A DNA stretch of 64,000 nucleotides. Source: an uncultured Lachnospiraceae bacterium. Lineage in GTDB: Bacteria > Bacillota > Clostridia > Lachnospirales > Lachnospiraceae. Below are positions 51,342-61,427 of this stretch, one piece after another. Made by a program: the position numbers and the translations under genes. How positions within the stretch are numbered: position 1 is the first letter of the stretch; the number at the start of each line of letters is the position of its first letter. The notes beneath the pieces were generated by a model, which saw only the letters and a program-made list of their open reading frames with translations, made no database searches and was not told the origin of the DNA. The DNA is taken from the NCBI GenBank assembly GCA_947165025.1, contig CAMUYQ010000001.1:124001-188000 (forward strand). The letters run 5' to 3'.

Positions 51342-52269
51342 TTATGATGCCTTTCTTTATCAGTTCACCTGATATCTTTTCATATATATCCTTATCTTCG
51401 TTCAAATTCAGCCATATCACATCTTTTTCGCGTTTGAACCATGTCAGCTGGCGTTTTGCAAAATGCCTTGAATCGCGCTTTATCCTGTAAACGGCCTCAT
51501 CAAGCGTTATAAGGCCATCAAGATGATCGAGGATCTCTTTGTAACCGAGCCCGAGCATTGAAACATTGTCCCTTGAAAGCCCGCGGCCCTTAAGGCTCTT
51601 TACTTCATCAAGAAGTCCCTCTTCCATCATCTGATCCACTCTTTTGTCGATCCTCTCATATATCTTCTGCCTGTCATCGTTTAATACGAAATAACAAAGA
51701 TCGTACGGTGAAGTCTTTTCAAGACTCTTAGCATTATGATCGGATATCAGGCCTCCCGTCTGTCTGTTGTATTCAAGAGCCCTGATCATGCGCTTACTGT
51801 CATTGTAATGGATATGTCCGGCTGCTTCGGGATCGGTCTGCTCAAGCATTTTATGAACGTACTTTCCGCCTTTTTCGGCTATCAGGTCCCAAAGCATATC
51901 ACGGTACTCTTCATCTTCACCGTGCTCTGTAAAATCAATATCATATACGATGCTCTGAATATAAAAACCGGTACCGCCGACAAGTATCGGGATCCTGTTC
52001 TGCCGCCTTATATCCTCTATCGCATTTTTCGCCATCTCCTGAAACATGACAATATTAAAATCTTCCGAAGGATCAAGAATATCGATAAGATAATGCCTGA
52101 TCCCTTCTGTCTCATCTTCACTTATCTTGGCCGTACCAATATCCATGCCGCGATAGACCTGCATGGAATCACAGCTTATGATACTGCCGTTTATCTTATG
52201 GGCAAGCTTTACTGCAAGGGATGATTTTCCGACCGCGGTCGGGCCTGCGATCACAATGAGCGGATTCAT
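51316..52269 (-). CDS. miaA: tRNA dimethylallyltransferase
   Basis: The 317-residue enzyme adds a dimethylallyl group to A37 of tRNAs that read UNN codons. It has the P-loop IAGPTAVGKSSLAVKLA, ISCDSMQVYRGMDIGTAK, ILVGGTGFYIQSIVYDID and RDSRHFAKRQLTWFKR. It starts one base after the mutL stop, the usual mutS-mutL-miaA order. Confidence 0.97.
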   Translation of the reverse strand: MNPLIVIAGPTAVGKSSLAVKLAHKINGSIISCDSMQVYRGMDIGTAKISEDETEGIRHYLIDILDPSEDFNIVMFQEMAKNAIEDIRRQNRIPILVGGTGFYIQSIVYDIDFTEHGEDEEYRDMLWDLIAEKGGKYVHKMLEQTDPEAAGHIHYNDSKRMIRALEYNRQTGGLISDHNAKSLEKTSPYDLCYFVLNDDRQKIYERIDKRVDQMMEEGLLDEVKSLKGRGLSRDNVSMLGLGYKEILDHLDGLITLDEAVYRIKRDSRHFAKRQLTWFKREKDVIWLNLNEDKDIYEKISGELIKKGIINERFSIDV

Positions 52270-52270
52270 A

Positions 52271-54085
52271 TCAGACTATCCTCTTAAACAGTTTCTCAAG
52301 TTCTGTTTTGGAAAACGTGATTATCGTAGGTCTTCCGTGCGGGCAGTTGTATGGATTATCAAGCTTTAAAAGTTCGTCAATAAGAGCCTCGGCCTCCCGG
52401 TATGACATTTTCATGTTACCCTTTACGGCTGCTTTACATGACATTGTTGCGATACGGTCCTTTACCGCCTCAGGTTCTCTTATCCTGCTGTTTTCCGACA
52501 GATCATCAACTACGCTGAGAAAGTATTCCTCTGCATTCATTCGGAAAAGTTCACACGGAACAGATGACAGCGCATATTCCCTTCCGCCGAAATGCTCGAT
52601 CCTAAAGCCCATCTGCTCAAATGCATCAAGATTGGCTTTGACCGTATCTTCCTGTGACGCGGTAAGTGATACGATATAAGGCGGTGAAATCATCTGTGAC
52701 AGGACTTCGCCTTCCCTTATCTGCTTTGAAAGCCTTTCATAAAGGATCTTCTCGTGCGCCGCATGCTGATCTATTATATACATCTTTCCGTCATATTCGA
52801 TTATCCAGTATGTATCAAATACCTGTCCGACGATCCTGTGAGGATTTTCTTTTTCGGGTTCAAGGAATCCTTCTTTAAACAGCGTTTCCTGCACGCTCTC
52901 TGATCCCGCCTCATTAAACGATTCCCTGTTTTGAAAATCATTTGCCCTGCTTTTGCGGCGGATCTCCTCGATCTTCTTCGTTTCAAAAGGCTCGGGGATC
53001 ATCTTCTTTTCAGGCTTTGGGGCATCCTGCTTTTGGAAAACATTTGTACTGTCCGAAGGAACTGACGGTTCCTCATATTTTACTTCGGGTATCAGTTCCC
53101 TTCGCGTTATCCCTTCAGTTGCAGCATCAAATACACACGAATAAACACCGCGCTCGTCGGAGAACTTGATCTCAGTCTTTGCCGGATGAACGTTCACATC
53201 TATCATTTCAGAAGGGATGATCAAATACATCACAACGAAAGGAAATCTGTGCTGCATAAGGTACGGTTTGTATGCTTCTTCAACAGCTGAAGAAAGTACC
53301 CGGCTCTTTACATATCGCCCGTTAACGAAAAATATCTCAAAGTTCTTGTTACCCCGGCTTATCTCAGGTTTTCCGACATAACCGGACAGAGAACATGCTT
53401 CGTTATCATAGGATACCTCAACAAGTGCTTTCTGGATGTCCCTTCCGAATACCGAATAAAGATCCGCTGCACTGTCGCTCAGTCCATCAGATGACAGCTT
53501 AACGCTGCCGTTTACCGTATATTTAAATGCGACCGATGGATGCGAAAGTATAAGTCTTTCTATAAGCTCGGTCACATAGCCGGCTTCAGTCGTTGCACTC
53601 TTCAAAAACTTTTTTCGTGCCGGAGTGTTGTAAAAAAGGTTTCTTACGATGATAGTTGTTCCTTCGGGAACACCTGCCTCATCAAATGACATTTCGCGGC
53701 CGCCCTCTATGACATAACAGTAACCGAGAAGAGCATCGGCTGTTTTAGTCATCAGCTCGATTCTTGATACGGCAGCGATGGATGATAGGGCTTCGCCCCT
53801 GAAACCGAGCGAAGATATCGTGAGCAGATCTTCAACAGATCTTATCTTGCTTGTCGCATGACGCAAAAAAGCGGTCGGAATGCTTGACTTTTCGATCCCG
53901 CTTCCGTTATCGGTAACACGGATATAGTCGATACCGCCGCCTTTTATCTCTATGCTTATGTTCGAAGAGTCTGCATCTATGGCGTTTTCAACAAGTTCTT
54001 TTACTACATTTACGGGTCTTTCAACAACCTCGCCTGCGGCTATCTTATTTACTGTCAGCTCATCAAGAATGATAACTTCCGCCAT
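52271..54085 (-). CDS. mutL: DNA mismatch repair protein MutL
   Basis: The 604-residue protein has an N-terminal GHKL ATPase (IAAGEVVERPVNVVKELVENA, DNGSGI, RGEALSSIAAV) and a C-terminal dimerisation domain. The latter contains the endonuclease motif DQHAAHEKILYER, so MutL should nick DNA itself, as expected where MutH is absent. The linker (about 330-430) is low complexity. It is encoded 4 bases after mutS. Confidence 0.97.
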   Translation of the reverse strand: MAEVIILDELTVNKIAAGEVVERPVNVVKELVENAIDADSSNISIEIKGGGIDYIRVTDNGSGIEKSSIPTAFLRHATSKIRSVEDLLTISSLGFRGEALSSIAAVSRIELMTKTADALLGYCYVIEGGREMSFDEAGVPEGTTIIVRNLFYNTPARKKFLKSATTEAGYVTELIERLILSHPSVAFKYTVNGSVKLSSDGLSDSAADLYSVFGRDIQKALVEVSYDNEACSLSGYVGKPEISRGNKNFEIFFVNGRYVKSRVLSSAVEEAYKPYLMQHRFPFVVMYLIIPSEMIDVNVHPAKTEIKFSDERGVYSCVFDAATEGITRRELIPEVKYEEPSVPSDSTNVFQKQDAPKPEKKMIPEPFETKKIEEIRRKSRANDFQNRESFNEAGSESVQETLFKEGFLEPEKENPHRIVGQVFDTYWIIEYDGKMYIIDQHAAHEKILYERLSKQIREGEVLSQMISPPYIVSLTASQEDTVKANLDAFEQMGFRIEHFGGREYALSSVPCELFRMNAEEYFLSVVDDLSENSRIREPEAVKDRIATMSCKAAVKGNMKMSYREAEALIDELLKLDNPYNCPHGRPTIITFSKTELEKLFKRIV

Positions 54086-54089
54086 TTTG

Positions 54090-56735
54090 CTACCACCTGT
54101 TCTTCAGCTTACTTTGCAGCATGCTTATCGCGTTAAGGGCTTCGACCGGTGTCATGTTATTACAGTCAAGTCCCTTAAGTTCTTCTATTATCTCTTCATC
54201 GCTTATAGTATCAAACAGCGACATCTGTCCCTTGTCCACGTCATCAATACGCTGTGGGATCGAGCTCTTGACCGGACCTGTAGCTATCGATCTGACACTG
54301 GCCGAGATATCGTTTCGAGACAGCTGTGCAACAAGATCGTTAGCTCTCTCGATCACGCTCTCCGGAAGTCCCGCAAGCTTTGCAACAGCTATTCCGTAGC
54401 TCTTGTCTGCGCCGCCCTTTACTATCTTACGCAGGAATACGATCGTATCCTTTTTTTCCTTGACGGCTATGCAGTAATTGTTGACACCTGCGATCTTTCC
54501 TTCAAGCTCTGTCAGTTCATGATAATGAGTCGCAAACAGAGTCTTTGCACCGAGAAGCTTAGTATTACTTATGTACTCGATAACGGCCCATGCTATCGAC
54601 AGTCCGTCAAATGTAGATGTTCCGCGTCCTATCTCATCAAGTATGAGTAGCGATCTGTTTGTTGCATTACGAAGGATGTTTGATACTTCCGTCATCTCGA
54701 CCATGAACGTCGATCTTCCGCTTGCCAGATCATCGCTTGCGCCGACTCTGGTGAATATCCTGTCAACGATACCGATGTTTGCGCTCTTAGCCGGAACAAA
54801 AGATCCTATCTGGGCCATCAGCACTATGAGTGCCACCTGCCTCATATAAGTTGATTTTCCGGCCATATTGGGGCCGGTGATGACACTGATGCGGTTGGAT
54901 GAATTATCCAGGTAAGTATCGTTTGATATGAACATCTCATCCTTTGTGAGAAGTTCAACAACGGGATGACGTCCTTCCTTTATCTCTATAACGCCTTTTT
55001 CGTTTATCTTCGGGCGTACGTAACCGTTTGCGGATGCAACATATCCGAGCGATGAATATGCATCGGCAACCGCAATGATCTTAGCGCTCGTAAGTATCCT
55101 GTCAACAGATGCCGCAAGCTTTTCACGAAGTTCCACAAAAAGATCATATTCAAGCGAGAACAGCTTGTCCTCAGCATTAAGGATAGTATCTTCCAGTTCT
55201 TTAAGTCGCTCTGTGGTATATCTTTCGGCATTTGCAAGAGTCTGTTTTCTTATGAAATCTTCGGGAACAAGCTCAAGAAATGAATTCGTTACTTCAAAAT
55301 AATAACCGAATACACGGTTGTATTTGATCCTGAGATTCTTGATGCCTGTTCTTTCCTTATCCTCAGCCTCAAGCTCGGCGAGCCATTTTTTTCCTTCGGT
55401 CTTTGCATTCCTGAGCTGATCCACTTTTTCGGAACAGCCGGTCTTTATTATCCCGCCTTCCTTTATGTTGATCGGAGCATCCTCGCTTATTGATTCATCT
55501 ATGAGTGTGCACAGATCTTCAAGTGTATCAAGTCCATCGCAAAGCTCTTTTACCGCCGATACTTTTGAATCAGATAACAGCTCTTTGATTGGAGGGAGCA
55601 TTCTGATCGAATTGGCAAATGCGATCAGATCCCGGGGATTAGCAGAATGATAATTGATCTTTCCCATCAGACGTTCAAGGTCATAGACAGGATTTAAGTA
55701 TTCCCTGAGTTCTTCGCGAAGGATAAGATCCTCAGAAAATGCCTCAACGGCATCAAGTCTTCTGTTGATCTTTGCCTTGTCGGTAAGCGGCTGTTCAAGG
55801 AACGATCTGATCATTCTCGCGCCCATAGCCGTCTTTGTTTTATCAAGGACATACAGAAGTGAACCCTTCTTCGTCTTATCAAGCATTGTCTCGGTAAGTT
55901 CCAGATTCCTTCTTGTTGCCGAATCAAGGACCATATAATCATTTACCGAGTAAACACTTATGTTTCTGATCTGTTCGATGCTGCTCTTCTGGGATTCCGA
56001 AAGGTATCGTAAAAGTGCACCTGATGAAACACAGCAACCGGGTTTGTCGGACAGTCCCAGTCCCGAAATATCGGATACCCTGAACTGGTTCTTTATAGCA
56101 CCTGTACATGCCTCATCATCAAAGAACCACGGTTCAACGGGATATACGGCAACATGAAGATGAAATTTCAGCGATTCAAAATCAAATCCCGATACCGTAA
56201 AAGCTTCGTTACATATTATCTCCGAGGGTGAGAATTTGTATATCTCATCGATCAGTTTTTTCTCGCCCTGTACCTGTGTTGTCAGAAATACGCCGGTCGT
56301 AATATCCGAAACAGCGATCCCGTATATATCCTCCGAGTAATAAATGCACATGATATAGTTATTGGATTCCTCGGAAAGAGTCTCCATGTCTATATTTGTG
56401 CCCGGTGTCGCGATACGGATAACCTCTCTTTTTACGAGTCCCTTTGCTTCCCTGGGATCTTCAACCTGTTCGCAAACAGCAACCTTATATCCCTTCTGTA
56501 CAAGCTTGTTTATGTATATCTGGGCAGCATGAAAAGGAACACCGCACATCGGTGCCCTTTCCTTAAGCCCGCAGTTTTTGCCTGTAAGTGTCAGCTCAAG
56601 TTCTTTGGATGCTGTTAATGCATCATCAAAGAACATCTCATAAAAATCACCGAGTCTGTAAAAAAGGATGCAATCCCTGTAGGCTTCCTTTGTTTCCATG
56701 TATTTTTCCATCATGGGAGACAGTTTTTCTTCCAT
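54090..56735 (-). CDS. mutS: DNA mismatch repair protein MutS
   Basis: The 881-residue protein (ATG 56735, after GGAG) starts with the mismatch-reading domain containing FYRLGDFYEMFFDDA (the Phe-x-Glu motif). It ends with the ABC ATPase: GPNMAGKSTYMRQ Walker A, LASGRSTFMVEMTE, and LLILDEIGRGTSTFDG. Length is typical for bacterial MutS1. It overlaps the rng gene end by a few bases if an upstream TTG were used. Confidence 0.98.
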   Translation of the reverse strand: MEEKLSPMMEKYMETKEAYRDCILFYRLGDFYEMFFDDALTASKELELTLTGKNCGLKERAPMCGVPFHAAQIYINKLVQKGYKVAVCEQVEDPREAKGLVKREVIRIATPGTNIDMETLSEESNNYIMCIYYSEDIYGIAVSDITTGVFLTTQVQGEKKLIDEIYKFSPSEIICNEAFTVSGFDFESLKFHLHVAVYPVEPWFFDDEACTGAIKNQFRVSDISGLGLSDKPGCCVSSGALLRYLSESQKSSIEQIRNISVYSVNDYMVLDSATRRNLELTETMLDKTKKGSLLYVLDKTKTAMGARMIRSFLEQPLTDKAKINRRLDAVEAFSEDLILREELREYLNPVYDLERLMGKINYHSANPRDLIAFANSIRMLPPIKELLSDSKVSAVKELCDGLDTLEDLCTLIDESISEDAPINIKEGGIIKTGCSEKVDQLRNAKTEGKKWLAELEAEDKERTGIKNLRIKYNRVFGYYFEVTNSFLELVPEDFIRKQTLANAERYTTERLKELEDTILNAEDKLFSLEYDLFVELREKLAASVDRILTSAKIIAVADAYSSLGYVASANGYVRPKINEKGVIEIKEGRHPVVELLTKDEMFISNDTYLDNSSNRISVITGPNMAGKSTYMRQVALIVLMAQIGSFVPAKSANIGIVDRIFTRVGASDDLASGRSTFMVEMTEVSNILRNATNRSLLILDEIGRGTSTFDGLSIAWAVIEYISNTKLLGAKTLFATHYHELTELEGKIAGVNNYCIAVKEKKDTIVFLRKIVKGGADKSYGIAVAKLAGLPESVIERANDLVAQLSRNDISASVRSIATGPVKSSIPQRIDDVDKGQMSLFDTISDEEIIEELKGLDCNNMTPVEALNAISMLQSKLKNRW

Positions 56736-56737
56736 CT

Positions 56738-57898
56738 TCAACTCCGTAAAGCCTGATATAACGATCTGCCGGATCTGTCTCTTATGATCTCGGCGATCTT
56801 AAGTTTCGTAAAATCAATGAACCTGCATCTTATCCTGTCTTCAGAAAAAGCATTAGTAAGATGATCTTCAAGCTCTTTGTATGACGCATCATCTTCCATG
56901 TTTATGAAGTCAGTGACGATCATCCCCGATACATTTCTTATTCGAAGCTGCCGCGCTATCTCATCGGCGGCCTCCAGGTTTATCGCACGGAAAGTTTCTT
57001 CTTTCCCCGCGCCCTTTTCGCACTTTCCGGTGTTGACATCAATAACGGTCATCGCTTCGGTCGTATCGAATGTTAGGAACGCACCGCTCTTTAAGTAAAC
57101 CTTCTTTGAAAGCGCCTCTGATATTTTAGCATTAACAGAGTACAAATTACACAGATTAATGAGTTTGTCCTCATAAAACCTCAGACTGACCCGGTCAGCG
57201 ACATTGACTGATCCGGATAGAAAGCTGTGATCACTCTTGAGATTTTCCATAACTGTGGCATCATCGGTCAGAACTTCTTCAATCCCTTTTTCACATAACC
57301 ATAACACGTCCTTCACTATCGCAGGCACGGGTTTATACAGTATCGAGTACTGGCTTAAATGTTCTGAAGATGAGCTTATCTTATCAAGAAGCCGGCATAT
57401 TTTCACAAGCTCTTCTTCGGCTTTTTTGATACCGTTATCTTCGGTATGCGTTCGTGTTCTTATTACTACTCCGACATTGTATCTGTCTGCTATATCACTT
57501 AATGCATCTATATACTCTTTCTTTTTATCCTCAGGTATCTTAGCGGATGCCTTTACGTAAGAAGAATCCGTTGATACCGCAACATACTCGCCGTCTATTG
57601 CCAGTTTATCGGTAAAAATAGCTTTCTTTTCACCATATGCCTCTTTTTTGTACATGAGTGGAAGAACAGTCCCGTTTTTTATGTTCTTCTGAACAAAGGC
57701 ATATTTCTTCGGCCCATACATCGCAAAACAGGATCCGATATTGTCCGCACCGCTGTCTATGCGGCAGTTTATTATCGTTCCGATCTCAACCGGGTCCTTA
57801 CTATCGTACACAAAAATGTGCTCGGCCCTGTTGTTTACGATATGCATAAGGACAATGTGCCCTTCATATTCTGTTATGACTGCCCTGTTATCGATCAT
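56738..57898 (-). CDS. rng: Ribonuclease E/G family protein
   Basis: The 386-residue protein has an S1-like N-terminal region (1-100) and the RNase E/G catalytic part. Metal-binding Asp residues lie in AMTVIDVNTGKCEKG and GMIVTDFINMED. It lacks the C-terminal zinc-link CPxC motif and is short, as in many Clostridia. It follows the TIGR03960/TIGR03936 pair, a conserved grouping; in many relatives rplU comes next, but here mutS does. Confidence 0.92.
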   Translation of the reverse strand: MIDNRAVITEYEGHIVLMHIVNNRAEHIFVYDSKDPVEIGTIINCRIDSGADNIGSCFAMYGPKKYAFVQKNIKNGTVLPLMYKKEAYGEKKAIFTDKLAIDGEYVAVSTDSSYVKASAKIPEDKKKEYIDALSDIADRYNVGVVIRTRTHTEDNGIKKAEEELVKICRLLDKISSSSEHLSQYSILYKPVPAIVKDVLWLCEKGIEEVLTDDATVMENLKSDHSFLSGSVNVADRVSLRFYEDKLINLCNLYSVNAKISEALSKKVYLKSGAFLTFDTTEAMTVIDVNTGKCEKGAGKEETFRAINLEAADEIARQLRIRNVSGMIVTDFINMEDDASYKELEDHLTNAFSEDRIRCRFIDFTKLKIAEIIRDRSGRSLYQALRS

Positions 57899-58590
57899 GT
57901 TATATCCGTTCCGATCTCATCAAGCGATATCAGTTTATCATCAGCCAGGGTAAACTGATCGATACGCTTTATCATAATGTTTCCGGTGTCAAATTCTGTG
58001 AGTTTATCGCCAAACATGGCATTTAATACGAGCTCCGGCTTGATGTTGTCAACACTTCCCGATGATATGAGCATGCTAATGACCCGCCCCTTATCATCAG
58101 CTTTAAGTTCATAAACGAGAGGACGTATATCGATCTCTTTCTCCGTCTTCTTGCTCTTTTTCAGCACAACCACGCTATCCTTTTTCAGAAAATCATCCGC
58201 GGCAGCTGTCATATCCGACCCACTCATCTCTTTAGGAAAGATCACTTCATACCGAGCAGCCTTAACAGATGCCATCGCGTTCTCGCATCTGTCGGGAAGA
58301 AGTCTGAATGAGGTAACTGTTATCTCGGGAACTGATGTTTCGGCAATCCTATAAAGCGCGTCTTTACTTAATACCGGTTCAACAAGTTCCACATCGGCAT
58401 ATTCTCCTTCGCTTTCCATTCCAAGCGGAAGCGGTGGTGTGAACGACAGTATCTGGTGCGGTGAAAAGCCCTCGGAATAAGCAACCGGTATACCTGCTCT
58501 TCTGAAAAGCTTCTGAAAATATCTCATGACATCAAGATGACCTATATAGACAAGAGCGCCTGTCTTTGAAAACCTAAGCCTTACTTTCAT
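57895..58590 (-). CDS. TIGR03936 family radical SAM-associated protein (DUF2344)
   Basis: The 231-residue protein (ATG 58590, behind GGAGGTG) starts MKVRLRFSKTGALVYIGHLD and contains GFSPHQILSFTPPLPLGMESEGEY, the DUF2344 signature. It is encoded with a B12-binding radical SAM protein and RNase G, so the three likely work together on RNA or tRNA, but the reaction is unknown. It overlaps both neighbours. An upstream in-frame start is unlikely. Confidence 0.9.
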   Translation of the reverse strand: MKVRLRFSKTGALVYIGHLDVMRYFQKLFRRAGIPVAYSEGFSPHQILSFTPPLPLGMESEGEYADVELVEPVLSKDALYRIAETSVPEITVTSFRLLPDRCENAMASVKAARYEVIFPKEMSGSDMTAAADDFLKKDSVVVLKKSKKTEKEIDIRPLVYELKADDKGRVISMLISSGSVDNIKPELVLNAMFGDKLTEFDTGNIMIKRIDQFTLADDKLISLDEIGTDIT

Positions 58591-60439
58591 AACAGACACC
58601 TCCATGAAAGCGCGCAGCACCGCATCCGCTGCATTTCATCCTGCAGTTCGGAGTGACCTTCTGCTGCTTCGCGTTTTCATATTCCCGCTCCAGAAACTTC
58701 CTTGTAACCCCTATATCGATAAAATCCCACGGAAGGACCTCATCAAGAGGCCTCTCACGATTATAGTAAAATGCAGGATCAATTCCTTCTTCTTCAAATG
58801 CTTCCACCCAGGGCTCAAATCTGAACGATTCTGTCCACGCATCAAACATACAGCCTTTTTCATAGGCTCTGACAAGCACTTTGGACAGTTTTCTGTCTCC
58901 TCTTGCAAAGACACCTTCAAGGACAGAAACGTCGGCAGCATGCCAGTTGTAACGGATGCTTTTGTAATTGAGCTGCCTTTTCATCGCATCGTTAACAACC
59001 TTTGCTTTCATCCTGAATTCATCCATTGTCGCCATTTTTGCCCACTGGAACGGAGTGAAGGGCTTCGGAACAAAGAATGATGTTGAACTTACGATATTTA
59101 CTTTACCGACACGCTTTTCCTTTGGGATAGTGTCGTAATAAAGCTTTGCGATCTCATTTGAGAGCTTTGCGATGCCTTCCATGTCCTCAACAGTCTCGTA
59201 CGGAAGTCCCAGCATGAAATAAAGCTTTACCCTTGTCCAGCCTCCGAGAAATGCCTGTTTACAGCCGTTTAATATATCCTCATCCGTAAGACCCTTGTTT
59301 ATGACATTACGCATACGCTGGCTTCCGGCTTCGGGCGCAAAGGTGATAACACTCTTTTTTACATCCTGAACCTTACTCATGACGTCAAGTGAAAAAGCAT
59401 CTACACGAAGCGATGGTAACGATATATTAATATGTTTGTCGGAAAACTCATCGATCAGGAAGTTACAGAGCCGGTCAAGATCCGGATAATCCGAGGATGA
59501 CAATGAAGATAGAGATATCTCTTCATGGCCCGTTGATGCGATCATCTGCCTTGCAAAAGATTCAAGTTTTTCGACATCACGCTCACGTATTGGTCTGTAC
59601 ACGGATCCGGCCTGGCAGAACCTGCAGCCACGTATACATCCGCGCTGTATCTCCAGAACAACCCTGTCCTGCGTAGCTTTGATATACGGAACGACCGGTT
59701 TTACGGGATAATAGGTATCGGAAAGTTCCGTGACTATCTCTTTCTCGATAACGGCAGGCATATCGTCATAAAGCGGGAAGAATTCTCTGATCGTACCGTC
59801 TTCATTATATGAAACATCATAACAGGAAGGGGCGTATATCCCGGGGATCTTTCCGGCTTCACGTATAAACTTCTGTCTGTCATAACCGACCTTTTTATGT
59901 TCCTTATAAAGGTCTATGAGCTTTCTGTAGCTGGTCTCACCTTCTCCTATATATACAAGGTCAAAGAACTCAGCAACAGGCTCGGGGTTATAGGTGCAAG
60001 GCCCTCCCGCGATAACTATCGGATCGTTCTCGCATCTGTCCTTTGCGTAAAATGCTATACCAGAGAGATCAAGAACCTGCAGTATGTTCGTATAGCACAT
60101 CTCATACTGGAGAGTGATCCCGAGAAAATCAAAGTCTGACACCGGATCCTGGGATTCGAGCGCAAACAAAGGAATATGGTCTTTCTTCATCAGGGGATAA
60201 AGATCGTTCCATGGGGAATAAACGCGCTCACACCATACATCTTCATATGAATTGAACATATCATAGAGTATCTGTATGCCAAGATGCGACATTCCTATCT
60301 CATACACATCCGGGAAGCACATCGCAAACCTGATAAGGCCTTCAGGGTTTTTGATCACGGCATTGACCTCATGGCCGATGTATCTTGCCGGTTTGTCTAT
60401 GGACATCAGTATTTCTTTGGACAGTGCAAGTTTACCCAT
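58574..60439 (-). CDS. TIGR03960 family B12-binding radical SAM protein
   Basis: The 621-residue protein (ATG 60439) has an N-terminal B12-binding-like domain (GKLALSKEILMSIDKPARYIG...) and a radical SAM core with the cluster motif RGCIRGCRFCQAG near residue 285. It ends with a second Cys-rich motif (NCRMKCSGCGAARFHGG). Such proteins probably modify RNA or a cofactor; no substrate is known. The upstream extension to 60499 is not supported by similarity. Confidence 0.93.
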   Translation of the reverse strand: MGKLALSKEILMSIDKPARYIGHEVNAVIKNPEGLIRFAMCFPDVYEIGMSHLGIQILYDMFNSYEDVWCERVYSPWNDLYPLMKKDHIPLFALESQDPVSDFDFLGITLQYEMCYTNILQVLDLSGIAFYAKDRCENDPIVIAGGPCTYNPEPVAEFFDLVYIGEGETSYRKLIDLYKEHKKVGYDRQKFIREAGKIPGIYAPSCYDVSYNEDGTIREFFPLYDDMPAVIEKEIVTELSDTYYPVKPVVPYIKATQDRVVLEIQRGCIRGCRFCQAGSVYRPIRERDVEKLESFARQMIASTGHEEISLSSLSSSDYPDLDRLCNFLIDEFSDKHINISLPSLRVDAFSLDVMSKVQDVKKSVITFAPEAGSQRMRNVINKGLTDEDILNGCKQAFLGGWTRVKLYFMLGLPYETVEDMEGIAKLSNEIAKLYYDTIPKEKRVGKVNIVSSTSFFVPKPFTPFQWAKMATMDEFRMKAKVVNDAMKRQLNYKSIRYNWHAADVSVLEGVFARGDRKLSKVLVRAYEKGCMFDAWTESFRFEPWVEAFEEEGIDPAFYYNRERPLDEVLPWDFIDIGVTRKFLEREYENAKQQKVTPNCRMKCSGCGAARFHGGVCYESKA

Positions 60440-60460
60440 ACCAATAGATAATAACATAAG

Positions 60461-60486
60461 AAAAGACGTATTTACATACGTCTTTT
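60461..60486 (-). terminator. Bidirectional-looking terminator after the secreted protein gene
   Basis: A perfect 10-bp stem AAAAGACGTA/TACGTCTTTT with a six-base loop. It lies 28 bases past the stop of the minus-strand gene at 60514 and insulates the radical SAM operon. Confidence 0.85.
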
Positions 60487-60513
60487 CCCTGTTTATCATA
60501 TTACGAAATGTAT

Positions 60514-61320
60514 TTATTTCTTTACATCTTCATATAATGCGTAGAATGTATGATCCTCGTGACATCCGTCTCCGTTATACTGTCTTGAGTCCGGATCGTC
60601 CGAATGATAATATCCGATAAAGTGTTTATCATGATGATGAGGAGGATCGGGGTAAGCACCTTCGCCGTCTCTTACATAGCATGTCTCAATGGTCTCATGT
60701 GTGAGTCCGTCAATGAATTTGAGCTTATGCTTAACGTAATAGCAAGCCATGATTACACGGTCTTCAGTTATGTTCGTCCAGTCACCTTCCCAGCCAACGA
60801 AATCAAATCCGTCAAGACACGGTGCCTGAGGTGTGGGGAGGGTTGATCCGTAAGGAACGATATCTGTCTTCCAAAGCTCTCCGCTCCATCCGTTAACCCA
60901 GTATACTGCACATGTCTGTCCGGGAACACCTTTCTTCATGTTAAGGTTCTTCCACCATTCAGGCTGAGGAGCACTTGTAGCCTGGTTCCAATGGGGAGAC
61001 CATCCGTATACAGTCTGTGCAAGGCTGACTACAGGAGGAGTAACCTTATCGTAAGCACCGAGGATCGTGCGGTCTTCGGTAACACACTGTGTATTTCCTA
61101 CCCATGCCCTGAAAACATATCCCGGAACTTCGGTATCTGTCGGTACAGGTGCATTTGCGCCGTGCGCAACCTGAACCGTAACTGCTTTGACGCCATAGAC
61201 ATACGTAACATTATGAACGGCTTTGGCCTTCTTTGCGAAAACTTCCGTGTTTCCTGCGAAGGCAACCAATAATGTCACAGCCAACAGGCCGATAATTGAT
61301 TTCTTCACTAATCCCTTCAT
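60514..61320 (-). CDS. Secreted protein with InlB B-type repeats
   Basis: The 268-residue product has a Sec signal peptide (MKGLVKKSIIGLLAVTLLVAFAGNTEVFA) with cleavage likely after about residue 29. Three InlB B-repeat-like units follow. Each has a pattern such as G..APVPTDTEVPGYVFRAW...EDRTI and YGSTLPTPQAPCLDGFDFVGWEG, with Tyr/Trp-rich strands. There is no membrane anchor or LPXTG motif, so it may be released or bind the wall. It stands alone between two terminated units, with its own promoter. Adhesion or matrix function is only inferred. Confidence 0.8.
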   Translation of the reverse strand: MKGLVKKSIIGLLAVTLLVAFAGNTEVFAKKAKAVHNVTYVYGVKAVTVQVAHGANAPVPTDTEVPGYVFRAWVGNTQCVTEDRTILGAYDKVTPPVVSLAQTVYGWSPHWNQATSAPQPEWWKNLNMKKGVPGQTCAVYWVNGWSGELWKTDIVPYGSTLPTPQAPCLDGFDFVGWEGDWTNITEDRVIMACYYVKHKLKFIDGLTHETIETCYVRDGEGAYPDPPHHHDKHFIGYYHSDDPDSRQYNGDGCHEDHTFYALYEDVKK

Positions 61321-61371
61321 ATAAATACCCCTTTCATCTTCGATATGTCGGATTACATAACATACGACTTG

Positions 61372-61400
61372 ATTATAATAGTTTACATAAAAAATAGCAA
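61372..61400 (-). promoter_or_regulatory. Promoter of the InlB-repeat protein gene
   Basis: On the minus strand, TTGCTA (61400-61395) and TATAAT (61377-61372) are 17 bases apart. The gene starts about 50 bases downstream behind AAAGGGG. Confidence 0.7.
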
Positions 61401-61427
61401 TACATTTTTAAAAATAATTTTAAAAAA

